From a bacterium (lineage in GTDB: Bacteria > UBP15 > UBA6099 > DSWB01), in the NCBI GenBank assembly GCA_020061125.1, contig JAGUYV010000251.1, positions 1 to 5,029 of the forward strand: 5,029 nucleotides of DNA, written 5' to 3'. Shown piece after piece: positions 1 to 4,528 of the stretch. The notes under the pieces were generated by a model. The model was not told where the DNA came from. It saw nothing but the letters and a program-made list of their open reading frames with translations, and ran no database searches. The stretch's first letter is position 1; each line of letters begins with the position of its first letter. The position numbers were made by a program, and so were the translations under genes.

Positions 1-77
1 CGGCCGCAGAAGAAGCCGCGCTGAACACCCTGCTTTCCGCCCCCGCAAGGCCTGTGACAACAGCCGTAGAAGAATAA
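1..77 (+). CDS. C-terminal end of an upstream gene (partial, function unknown)
   Basis: An open frame (codons starting at base 3) runs in from the left edge and stops at TAA 75-77. The visible 24 residues read AAEEAALNTLLSAPARPV followed by TTAVEE: an Ala- and Glu-rich hydrophilic tail of the kind found at protein C-termini. Codons such as GCC, GCG, CTG, AAC and ACC fit the usage of the genes further along. One other + frame is also open here, to about 199, but its product (many Arg and Cys, then low-complexity text) looks less natural. No function can be read from so short a tail. No clear hairpin terminator follows the stop. Confidence 0.42.
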   Translation, partial: AAEEAALNTLLSAPARPVTTAVEE

Positions 78-437
78 ACTTTAACGCAACTATATTTGCC
101 GCCCCGCACCGGAACCAGCCGCCGCAAAGCAATTCGCCATGCAATAATGGCCCAAAGATTTTCGGCAACCGGTTTACGAGGCGCGGTTTCATGCCCTGAT
201 ACAGATATTGGCGCGGTTCGGCGGCCGCACTCTTCACATTCAAGGCGTTTACAGTCAAACAATATCCGCATGAAGATGCCGTTGTCGAATGAGCGCCTTT
301 CCATGAAGACAACAGGCAAGGACGGAAGCCGTTTATCAACCCAAGCAATTCTGATGGCTGATCAGAAATGGGAAATGCTTATTCGGTTTTGTATTTCCCT
401 CTTGAACAGCGCTGCGCTTTTCGGTTCGCTCCCGTTG
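78..437. other. Intergenic spacer without a convincing gene
   Basis: This stretch is visibly less GC-rich than the flanking genes. One open frame crosses it (96-440, 114 codons from a non-ATG start), but the product is an Arg/Ser-rich mixture without domain-like pattern, has no good ribosome binding site and runs into the promoter region of the next gene, so I do not call it. I see no tRNA-like cloverleaf, no repeat array and no long inverted repeat. The last part (about 400-446) carries the likely promoter of the binding-protein gene. Confidence 0.5.
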
Positions 438-446
438 TGATACAAT
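418..446 (+). promoter_or_regulatory. Candidate extended -10 promoter for the PhnD-like gene
   Basis: A TG-A-TACAAT block at 438-446 combines an extended -10 TG with a hexamer matching five of six consensus positions. A weak -35-like TTTTCG lies at 418-423 with a 17-base spacer; extended -10 promoters tolerate poor -35 boxes. Transcription would start near 453, giving an untranslated leader of about 40 bases before the ATG at 493. This is a consensus match only. Confidence 0.42.
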
Positions 447-477
447 GTCCGTGCCGCATTGCAAGAGAATGCAAACC

Positions 478-486
478 GGGGGGAGA
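478..486 (+). promoter_or_regulatory. Strong ribosome binding site that fixes the start at 493
   Basis: The purine run GGGGGGAGA lies 6 bases before ATG 493. It decides between this ATG and in-frame starts further upstream (from 445), which lack such a site and would put non-signal sequence in front of the signal peptide. Confidence 0.7.
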
Positions 487-492
487 ACCGCA

Positions 493-1239
493 ATGAAAAA
501 CGCAAGGATCGCCGTTATCGCCGTTCTGCTGCTGGCGTGCGCCGGACAGGGCGCGCGCGCACAGAAACACAGCTTCACTTTCGGCGTGCTCTGGAACGCG
601 GGCGCGCGCATGAACACCAGCTACAGCATGATGTCCAAGGACATCGCCAAGGCCTTTTCCTTGAGCCAGGGCATTCAGCTTTCCAACATCTACTACAGCG
701 AGCTGGAACGCTTCCACGACGACATCGCCATGCGCAAGCTCGATTTCATCTACGCCAACACCGAGGACGATTTTCTCATGGGCATCATGTACGGGTACAA
801 GCCCCTGGCCACCTTCTCGATCTTCGGCAAGGACAGGGCCGCGCACTGCCTGTATGTGCGCGGGGACAGCGGCATCGAGGATTTGGCCGCGCTCGCCGGA
901 AAGCGCATTGTCACCTATCCGCATCTGACCAGTTATTCGCTGCTGCGCAAGCTGCTGAACGCCGCGCCCGAGCAGACTTTTTCCGCGCTCTTCACCGGGT
1001 CGGACGCATACGCCATGCTCGACACCCTGGTTTCCGGCAATGCGGACGCCCTGTTCCTCGTGGAAACCAACATTGATTTCTTCAAGCAGGTCAACCCCGG
1101 ACCGGTCAAGCAGATTAAAAAAATCGCGTGCTCCGAACCCATGCACTTCATGCCCATGATGGCCGCGCCCGAGGTGCCCGCGGAATGCTCGACCGCTTCG
1201 ATGCGTTTTATCAGGATTTGTTCAAGAACGAGTCTTTAA
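493..1239 (+). CDS. PhnD-like periplasmic substrate-binding protein, frameshifted near its end
   Basis: Likely binding component of the phosphate/phosphite/phosphonate type (PhnD-like family), exported to the periplasm. The start at 493 has a strong ribosome binding site. Residues 1-23 form a signal peptide: MKNAR, a hydrophobic core at 6-17, and an ARA|Q cleavage site at 23/24. LLAC at 13-16 is a possible weak lipobox. The mature part has the family's layout: an opening beta strand (FTFGVLWNAG, about 28-37), a D-F-I-Y-A strand near 84-88, DLAALAGKRI at 130-139 matching the usual L-x-GK-R turn, and a second-lobe ADALF strand near 184-188. After residue 231 (E, codon 1183-1185) the frame gives unlike text (CSTASMRFIRICSRTSL) and stops, while the natural continuation lies in another frame to 1397. 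One restored base, probably an A at 1183-1186, gives about 301 residues, normal for the family. No permease or ATPase gene is adjacent, so the ligand is unknown. The family call comes from overall pattern, not from a diagnostic catalytic motif. Confidence 0.72.
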   Translation: MKNARIAVIAVLLLACAGQGARAQKHSFTFGVLWNAGARMNTSYSMMSKDIAKAFSLSQGIQLSNIYYSELERFHDDIAMRKLDFIYANTEDDFLMGIMYGYKPLATFSIFGKDRAAHCLYVRGDSGIEDLAALAGKRIVTYPHLTSYSLLRKLLNAAPEQTFSALFTGSDAYAMLDTLVSGNADALFLVETNIDFFKQVNPGPVKQIKKIACSEPMHFMPMMAAPEVPAECSTASMRFIRICSRTSL

Positions 1240-1397
1240 AGAAGTACCGCCCGTTCCTGCAGCAGGTGGACCTCAAGGTGTTCCGCGTCACGGACAAGGA
1301 CTACGAGCCGTTCATGGCGCTTTATGAGTATTCGCTGGAACAGAACTGGGACAAGAACCACGAAGCATGGCTGGCGTCGGGCAAGTCCGTGGATTGA
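1185..1397 (+). pseudogene. C-terminal fragment of the PhnD-like binding protein (out of frame)
   Basis: These 70 codons begin at an ATG that sits exactly where the upstream frame fails and read MLDRFDAFYQDLFK, then on to EAWLASGKSVD at a TGA stop (1395-1397). The text is rich in Phe, Tyr, Lys, Asp and Leu, like the rest of the binding protein and unlike its shadow frames, and would form the closing helices of the second lobe. It is best read as the last 70 residues of the gene starting at 493, displaced by a one-base deletion. GAGG at 1171-1174, 10 bases before the ATG, could allow reinitiation, but a separate short protein of this kind has no obvious role. Either the gene is truly broken in this strain or the assembly lost one A in a short A run. 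Confidence 0.68.
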
Positions 1398-1431
1398 TCG
1401 CCAGAGGCGGGCAGCAGGCGTAACAAGGCAG

Positions 1432-1466
1432 GCAAGTACACCGCGGAGATGCGGAGGCGCGGAGAA
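1432..1466 (+). repeat. GCGGAG short-repeat cluster, copy A1 (forward)
   Basis: It begins 35 bases after the stop at 1397. It holds three tandem units of about 7-9 bases: CGCGGAGA, TGCGGAGG, CGCGGAGA. Its first 25 bases (1432-1456) match 4203-4227 in the other spacer at 22 of 25 positions. The shared core begins GCAAG, then ACACCGCG, then AGA and GCGGAG. Confidence 0.6.
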
Positions 1467-1478
1467 AAGCATTGAAGC

Positions 1479-1520
1479 ATTTCCCCTGCGGCCCGGCATC
1501 CGCCGCGCCGCAGGGGAAAT
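1479..1520. repeat. Perfect 14-bp inverted repeat (stem-loop)
   Basis: ATTTCCCCTGCGGC at 1479-1492 is the exact reverse complement of GCCGCAGGGGAAAT at 1507-1520, around a 14-base GC-rich loop. Repeat cluster A1 lies to its left and the oppositely oriented cluster A2 to its right, so the palindrome extends imperfectly to about 1437-1558. There is no T run after the stem, so it is not a standard intrinsic terminator. It could still cap the 3' end of the upstream transcript. Confidence 0.72.
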
Positions 1521-1558
1521 CTCCGCGACCTCCGTGCCTCCGTGTTCTCTGTGTCAAA
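1521..1558 (-). repeat. GCGGAG-type repeat cluster, copy A2 (inverted)
   Basis: On the minus strand this reads as successive units close to CACAGAGA, ACACGGAGG, CACGGAGG and CGCGGAG. These are the units of cluster A1 with several G-to-A differences. Together with A1 and the stem at 1479-1520 it makes a long imperfect palindrome. Confidence 0.55.
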
Positions 1559-1566
1559 ATCGTTTC

Positions 1567-1589
1567 GCCCGGCTCACTATCGGCCGGGC
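1567..1589 (+). terminator. Small GC hairpin, possible weak terminator
   Basis: GCCCGGC at 1567-1573 pairs perfectly with GCCGGGC at 1583-1589 across a 9-base loop. The following bases (CGTTCTTCAAAT) contain only scattered T, so intrinsic termination is doubtful. It lies 170 bases after the end of the binding-protein gene and before the candidate promoter of the next gene. Confidence 0.25.
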
Positions 1590-1615
1590 CGTTCTTCAAA
1601 TCCCTCCGTTTTTCC

Positions 1616-1639
1616 CTCCGCGACTCCGCGGCTCCGCGG
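1616..1639 (-). repeat. Tandem CTCCGCG triplet, copy A3 (inverted)
   Basis: Three exact-length 8-base units in a row: CTCCGCGA (1616-1623), CTCCGCGG (1624-1631) and CTCCGCGG (1632-1639). This is the same unit as clusters A1, A2 and B, in the same orientation as A2. Confidence 0.65.
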
Positions 1640-1671
1640 TGTGCTTTCGTATTTTCTCCACGCCCCGCGCT

Positions 1672-1700
1672 TTGCTTTTCCCCTCGATTCGGGGTAATCT
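1672..1700 (+). promoter_or_regulatory. Candidate promoter for the propeller/PHP pair
   Basis: TTGCTT (1672-1677) and TAATCT (1695-1700) are separated by 17 bases. The -10 keeps the most conserved T, A and final T, and the -35 keeps TTG. Transcription would begin near 1707, leaving a leader of about 26 bases. The match is modest. Confidence 0.3.
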
Positions 1701-1732
1701 TTGAATGAAATTTTGAGCGGGGTTTTTACGCA

Positions 1733-3442
1733 ATGAGCGAACCCAGAATCGTGGTCCGGGAATATCCGGGCGCGGATCCCGGCCCGGAGCGGTTTTCACC
1801 GGCGGCGCGCGCCGCGGCCCTGTGCGTGTATGGCGCGGTGTGGGCGTATGCGCTCCTGGTCCCTCTGCTCGGAGCGCGCGCGGGCCGCGTCCTGTATGCC
1901 GCATTCATGCCCGTGGTTCACAATGTCTTGGGCTACAGCCTGTTCGTGCCGTTTACGGAAATCATGGAGCGGCGCGGCCTCAAGATCGCGCTGACCGCGG
2001 TTGTGGTATTCGGGCTGCTGTCCGGCGCGCGCGCGCTGTTGCGCCGCGCCCGAGGTCTGCATGCGGATGCCCTGGCCCGCGCGATCTCCGCATCGTTACT
2101 GGCTTATGGCTTGTTCCTCGCGTTTCTTTGCATGTGCGAAACCGTGGTTGCCGGAACCTTCACCGCGCCGCTGTATCTGTACGCGGCGCTGCTTTGGGTT
2201 TTGTTGTACACGCTGCCCGCGCCGCGCGGCAGGCTCGGGCTGGCCAGGCCGCTGATGCTTGCGTGCGCCGCGTTTTTGCTGGCCCTTGGCCTGTTTGGCC
2301 GCGTGCCCGTGAAATACATGGTTCTGATGCTCGGGATATTGTACGGCGCGGGAGTTGCGCTTTGGCGCGGCGCCGGACCGCGGCGCTGGGGCCTGGCCGG
2401 TCATCCCCTGGCCATGATGCTGTTCTGCGCGTGCTGCGGCCTGGGCGCCGTGGGCAGTTTCTGGAAAGCGCCGGTGGCGTGCAGCGCGCCGCACATGCGG
2501 GCCGCGGGCGCGATTCTGATTCCGGGCACGGACCGCCGCCCCTATGACGCCATCGTGCCGCCCGGACAGCGCAAGCTCTTCGTGGCCTACAAACGCGGCG
2601 CGCTCGAACAGATTGATCTGGATTCCATGAAATCCGATGCCCTCGAAGACTTGCGCGCGCGCGGCATGCGCGGTTCCACGCAGCGCCTGATTTTCAACCC
2701 CCAAACACGGCAGATTTACACAACCTTCTGGCGCGCGCAGGACAACGGCGCCGTGGCCGTGTTCAACACCGCGCCTCTGTCTCTGGACCGCATCGTGTCC
2801 GAGCCTCATTGCCCGGCCATCAGCCTGCAACTCGACCCGCTCACGAGCCAGCTCATCGTGTTGTGCGAATCCGGCCGCCGCCTGGTCTGGTTCGACACGC
2901 GCGACTGGCGCAAAACCGGCGAAGTGCGATTCCCAATTCTTACCCAGCCGCACACCGCGCGCCTGGACGCCAGCCGCCGCCGGATCTTCGTGTGTTCCGG
3001 CGCCATGTCGCACTTCCTTTATGAAGTCCACGCGGATAAGCGCCGCATCCTGCGCCGCGCGAACATCGGGTTCGTGACCCTGGGCATGGACATTGACACC
3101 CGGACGCAGCGCGCATACCTGGCCAAACCCTATCACAACAAAGTGCTGATCGTGGACCTCGCCGCCATGCGCACGGCAGGATCCCTGGACACGGAGCCGG
3201 GGCCTCGCGATCTGGAAATTGACTCCGGGCGAAGCCGTTTGTATGTTGGCAATTACATCGCAGGCACGGTGCAGGAATTTGATCTCGAGCAGGGCCGTGC
3301 CGTGCGCGCCTGGCCCCTGGCCAAGCAGGTGCGCGGCGTGTGCCGCAGCGCGGACCTCAACCGTCTGTTCGCGGCCACTGCGTGCGGCGTCGCCGAACTC
3401 AAGCAGGAACCCGCCATATCCCGTGCGGCGCGGGGGAACTGA
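1733..3442 (+). CDS. Polytopic membrane protein with C-terminal YVTN/YncE-like beta-propeller
   Basis: This 569-residue protein has two halves. Residues 1-250 contain about eight hydrophobic segments (roughly 28-48, 52-74, 84-101, 117-139, 145-162, 172-188, 194-211, 224-243). The loops after segments 3, 5 and 7 are rich in Arg, which by the positive-inside rule puts them in the cytoplasm and the C-terminal half in the periplasm. Residues about 260-560 are repeated blades of the YVTN/YncE type: KLFVAYKRGALEQIDLDS, QIYTTFWRAQDNGAVAVFNT, RIFVCSGA, RAYLAKPYHNKVLIVDL, RLYVGNYIAGTVQEFDLEQG. Each is a strand, a turn and a D-L/F-D-type end, typical of seven-bladed propellers that bind proteins or ligands. 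No catalytic motif is visible. Cysteine pairs lie in segments 4 (CMC, 133-135) and 8 (CACC, 232-235). GAGCGGGG at 1715-1722 precedes the ATG by 10 bases. The gene is probably co-transcribed with the PHP gene, whose start lies 2 bases after its stop. Function is unknown; a surface sensor or scaffold is possible. Confidence 0.8.
   Translation: MSEPRIVVREYPGADPGPERFSPAARAAALCVYGAVWAYALLVPLLGARAGRVLYAAFMPVVHNVLGYSLFVPFTEIMERRGLKIALTAVVVFGLLSGARALLRRARGLHADALARAISASLLAYGLFLAFLCMCETVVAGTFTAPLYLYAALLWVLLYTLPAPRGRLGLARPLMLACAAFLLALGLFGRVPVKYMVLMLGILYGAGVALWRGAGPRRWGLAGHPLAMMLFCACCGLGAVGSFWKAPVACSAPHMRAAGAILIPGTDRRPYDAIVPPGQRKLFVAYKRGALEQIDLDSMKSDALEDLRARGMRGSTQRLIFNPQTRQIYTTFWRAQDNGAVAVFNTAPLSLDRIVSEPHCPAISLQLDPLTSQLIVLCESGRRLVWFDTRDWRKTGEVRFPILTQPHTARLDASRRRIFVCSGAMSHFLYEVHADKRRILRRANIGFVTLGMDIDTRTQRAYLAKPYHNKVLIVDLAAMRTAGSLDTEPGPRDLEIDSGRSRLYVGNYIAGTVQEFDLEQGRAVRAWPLAKQVRGVCRSADLNRLFAATACGVAELKQEPAISRAARGN
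3432..3437 (+). promoter_or_regulatory. Ribosome binding site that fixes the PHP gene start
   Basis: GGGGGA inside the last codons of the propeller gene lies 7 bases before ATG 3445. It favours this start over an in-frame upstream one near 3340, which would overlap the propeller gene by about 100 bases and add a tail without PHP features. Confidence 0.6.
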
Positions 3443-3444
3443 CC

Positions 3445-4194
3445 ATGCTTCCCCACGATCTCCGGTTTCTATTCAGTGACTATTTCGACGAGCGGGGCCG
3501 CGCGCGGCCCGGTTGCTGCGCGCGCATAGAGGGGCACGCGCACACCAGCCACGCCGATGGATACAGCCCGGCTCGAGATTGCGTGCGCCGCGCCCTCGAG
3601 CTGGGCCTCGACACCCTGGCGTTCGCCGAACACATGCGCCGCGGCGCACCCTGGCGCGACGCCTATTTCGAGGAGGTCGAAGCTCTGCGCGACGAGTACA
3701 GGGGCCGCCTGCGCATCCTGTGCGGCATCGAGGTCACCGCCCTGCGCGGCCCGGACGCTCTGGACACGGATCCGGAGTCCCTGGAGCGCGCGGACTTTGT
3801 CGCCGGCTCGGTGCATGGACTCTGGGCCGCGGCGCAGGGCATGGGAATTGACCCGTTTCACAGGCCGGGCGCGCACGAGGCTCTGGACGGCGAATCGGAA
3901 CTGCTTCGCTCCCTGGCCGTTGATCCCCGCGTGCATGTTATCGGCCATCCCTTTGGCGCATACTACGAGCGGCACGGCTGTCCGCCTGCGCATGCAGTTT
4001 TGGAAATCGCGCGCCTGGCCGCGGATAACGGCAAGGCTATTGAAATCAATGTTCGCCACATGGATGCCGGCTGGTTCGCGCGCTGCCTGGCGCAGGCCGG
4101 GCCGGGCGTGCTGTTCTGGCCCGCGTCGGACGCGCATCTGGCCCGGCATGTAGGCCGGGCCGCGTCCGTGTTGTTCCCGGACGACGCGGCTTGA
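3445..4194 (+). CDS. PHP-domain metal-dependent hydrolase (phosphoesterase-like)
   Basis: This cytoplasmic protein of 249 residues (no signal peptide or membrane segment) covers one PHP domain, the fold of histidinol phosphatases and of polymerase-associated phosphoesterases. The metal ligands expected of the family are all visible in order: H31 and H33 in EGHAHTSHADG, D38, H63 in FAEH, E96 in CGIEV, H124 in GSVHG, H168 in IGHPFG, and D229 and H231 in ASDAH. The site therefore looks intact and should hold two or three metal ions and cleave a phosphoester. Its length and motif spelling resemble the HisJ/HisK-like and YcdX-like stand-alone branch, but no neighbouring histidine gene supports histidinol phosphatase, so I leave the substrate open. 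It follows the propeller gene with a 2-base gap and is almost certainly translated from the same mRNA. The repeat cluster after its stop may mark the transcript end. The family call is secure; the reaction is inferred. Confidence 0.85.
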   Translation: MLPHDLRFLFSDYFDERGRARPGCCARIEGHAHTSHADGYSPARDCVRRALELGLDTLAFAEHMRRGAPWRDAYFEEVEALRDEYRGRLRILCGIEVTALRGPDALDTDPESLERADFVAGSVHGLWAAAQGMGIDPFHRPGAHEALDGESELLRSLAVDPRVHVIGHPFGAYYERHGCPPAHAVLEIARLAADNGKAIEINVRHMDAGWFARCLAQAGPGVLFWPASDAHLARHVGRAASVLFPDDAA

Positions 4195-4202
4195 GAGGAG
4201 AA

Positions 4203-4280
4203 GCAAGGACACCGCGAAGACGCGGAGAGAGGCAGAAGGCACTGACACGGAGAACTCGGAGGCGCGGAGAACACGGAGAA
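4203..4280 (+). repeat. GCGGAG short-repeat cluster, copy B (forward)
   Basis: It starts 9 bases after the PHP stop. Successive units are CGCGAAGA, CGCGGAGA, then after an 18-base interruption CACGGAGA, ACTCGGAGG, CGCGGAGA and ACACGGAGAAG, at a period of about 8-10 bases. The first 25 bases match 1432-1456 at 22 positions. Both forward clusters therefore sit just downstream of a + strand stop codon. Confidence 0.6.
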
Positions 4281-4365
4281 GAAATTCAATGGTTTTCTCG
4301 GCGCTTACACGGTGTCCTGCCGCATTTGTGCCGCTTCGTCTCTTTGTTCCGCACGCGATTAGTTC

Positions 4366-4394
4366 TTTTCAAAATGCGCCGGGGCAACTATAAC
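4366..4394 (+). promoter_or_regulatory. Candidate sigma-70-type promoter upstream of the SUMF1-like gene
   Basis: TTTTCA (4366-4371) and TATAAC (4389-4394) are separated by 17 bases and match consensus at four and five of six positions. The leader would be over 100 bases long. A second, poorer candidate, CCGACG (4412-4417) with TATAAA (4435-4440), also has a 17-base spacer. I cannot tell which is used. Confidence 0.35.
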
Positions 4395-4528
4395 TGATTC
4401 ATGGGATGTTCCCGACGGCGCATGCGGCGCGCCCTATAAACAATGCGCGTTACACAAATTCCGCCGCAGTAACTTTCAGCCCAGGAACAGCGTGGTGACT
4501 CAAAAGCCAAAGGGCTGTTGAATTGATT

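Larger units (their letters stand above)
1398..1732. other. Repeat-rich intergenic spacer
   Basis: This spacer has no credible gene. It contains three clusters of GCGGAG/CTCCGC units (1437-1466, 1521-1549, 1616-1639), a perfect 14-bp inverted repeat between the first two, a second small hairpin at 1567-1589, and a candidate promoter at 1672-1700 for the next gene. Open frames crossing it in both directions give Arg/Pro-rich products such as SPRPPCLRVLC that are simply the repeat units translated. Confidence 0.6.
4195..4528. other. Intergenic spacer with repeats and candidate promoters
   Basis: The first third (4203-4280) is the forward GCGGAG repeat cluster B. The rest (4281-4528) shows no gene, tRNA or strong hairpin but has two -10-like boxes (4389-4394 and 4435-4440) that could drive the SUMF1-like gene. 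The open frame at 4191-4397 gives Arg/Glu-rich text (TRRTRRRGEHGEE) that is the repeat translated, not a protein. Confidence 0.5.

Noticed and set aside
96-440. Open frame of 114 codons in the first spacer
   Set aside because: It has a non-ATG start, no good ribosome binding site and an Arg/Ser-rich product without domain-like pattern, and it overlaps the promoter of the next gene.
379-1146. Long minus-strand frame (255 codons) opposite the binding-protein gene
   Set aside because: It is a shadow frame caused by GC-rich third positions. The + strand product has a signal peptide and family pattern, while this one has neither.
1175-1240. Programmed ribosomal frameshift in the binding-protein gene
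   Set aside because: There is no slippery heptamer at the junction and no evident downstream structure, and binding proteins of this family are not known to be recoded.
1432-1639. Possible CRISPR array
   Set aside because: The units are only 7-9 bases and nearly contiguous, with no 25-40-base unique spacers, and they change orientation.
1312-1708. Several open frames on both strands across the first repeat spacer
   Set aside because: Their products (PPCLRVLC, TRRHGGRG-like text) are the translated CTCCG/CGGAG repeat units, a known source of false gene calls.
2096-3136. Long minus-strand frame (346 codons) opposite the propeller gene
   Set aside because: It is rich in Gln, Arg, Ala and His with no domain pattern, opposite a clearly structured membrane and propeller protein.
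3469-4248. Minus-strand frame (259 codons) opposite the PHP gene
   Set aside because: The + strand frame carries all PHP metal ligands; the opposite frame is composition-driven.
4191-4397. 68-codon frame after the PHP gene
   Set aside because: Its Arg/Glu-rich text is a direct translation of repeat cluster B, and the frame begins in the PHP stop region without its own ribosome binding site.
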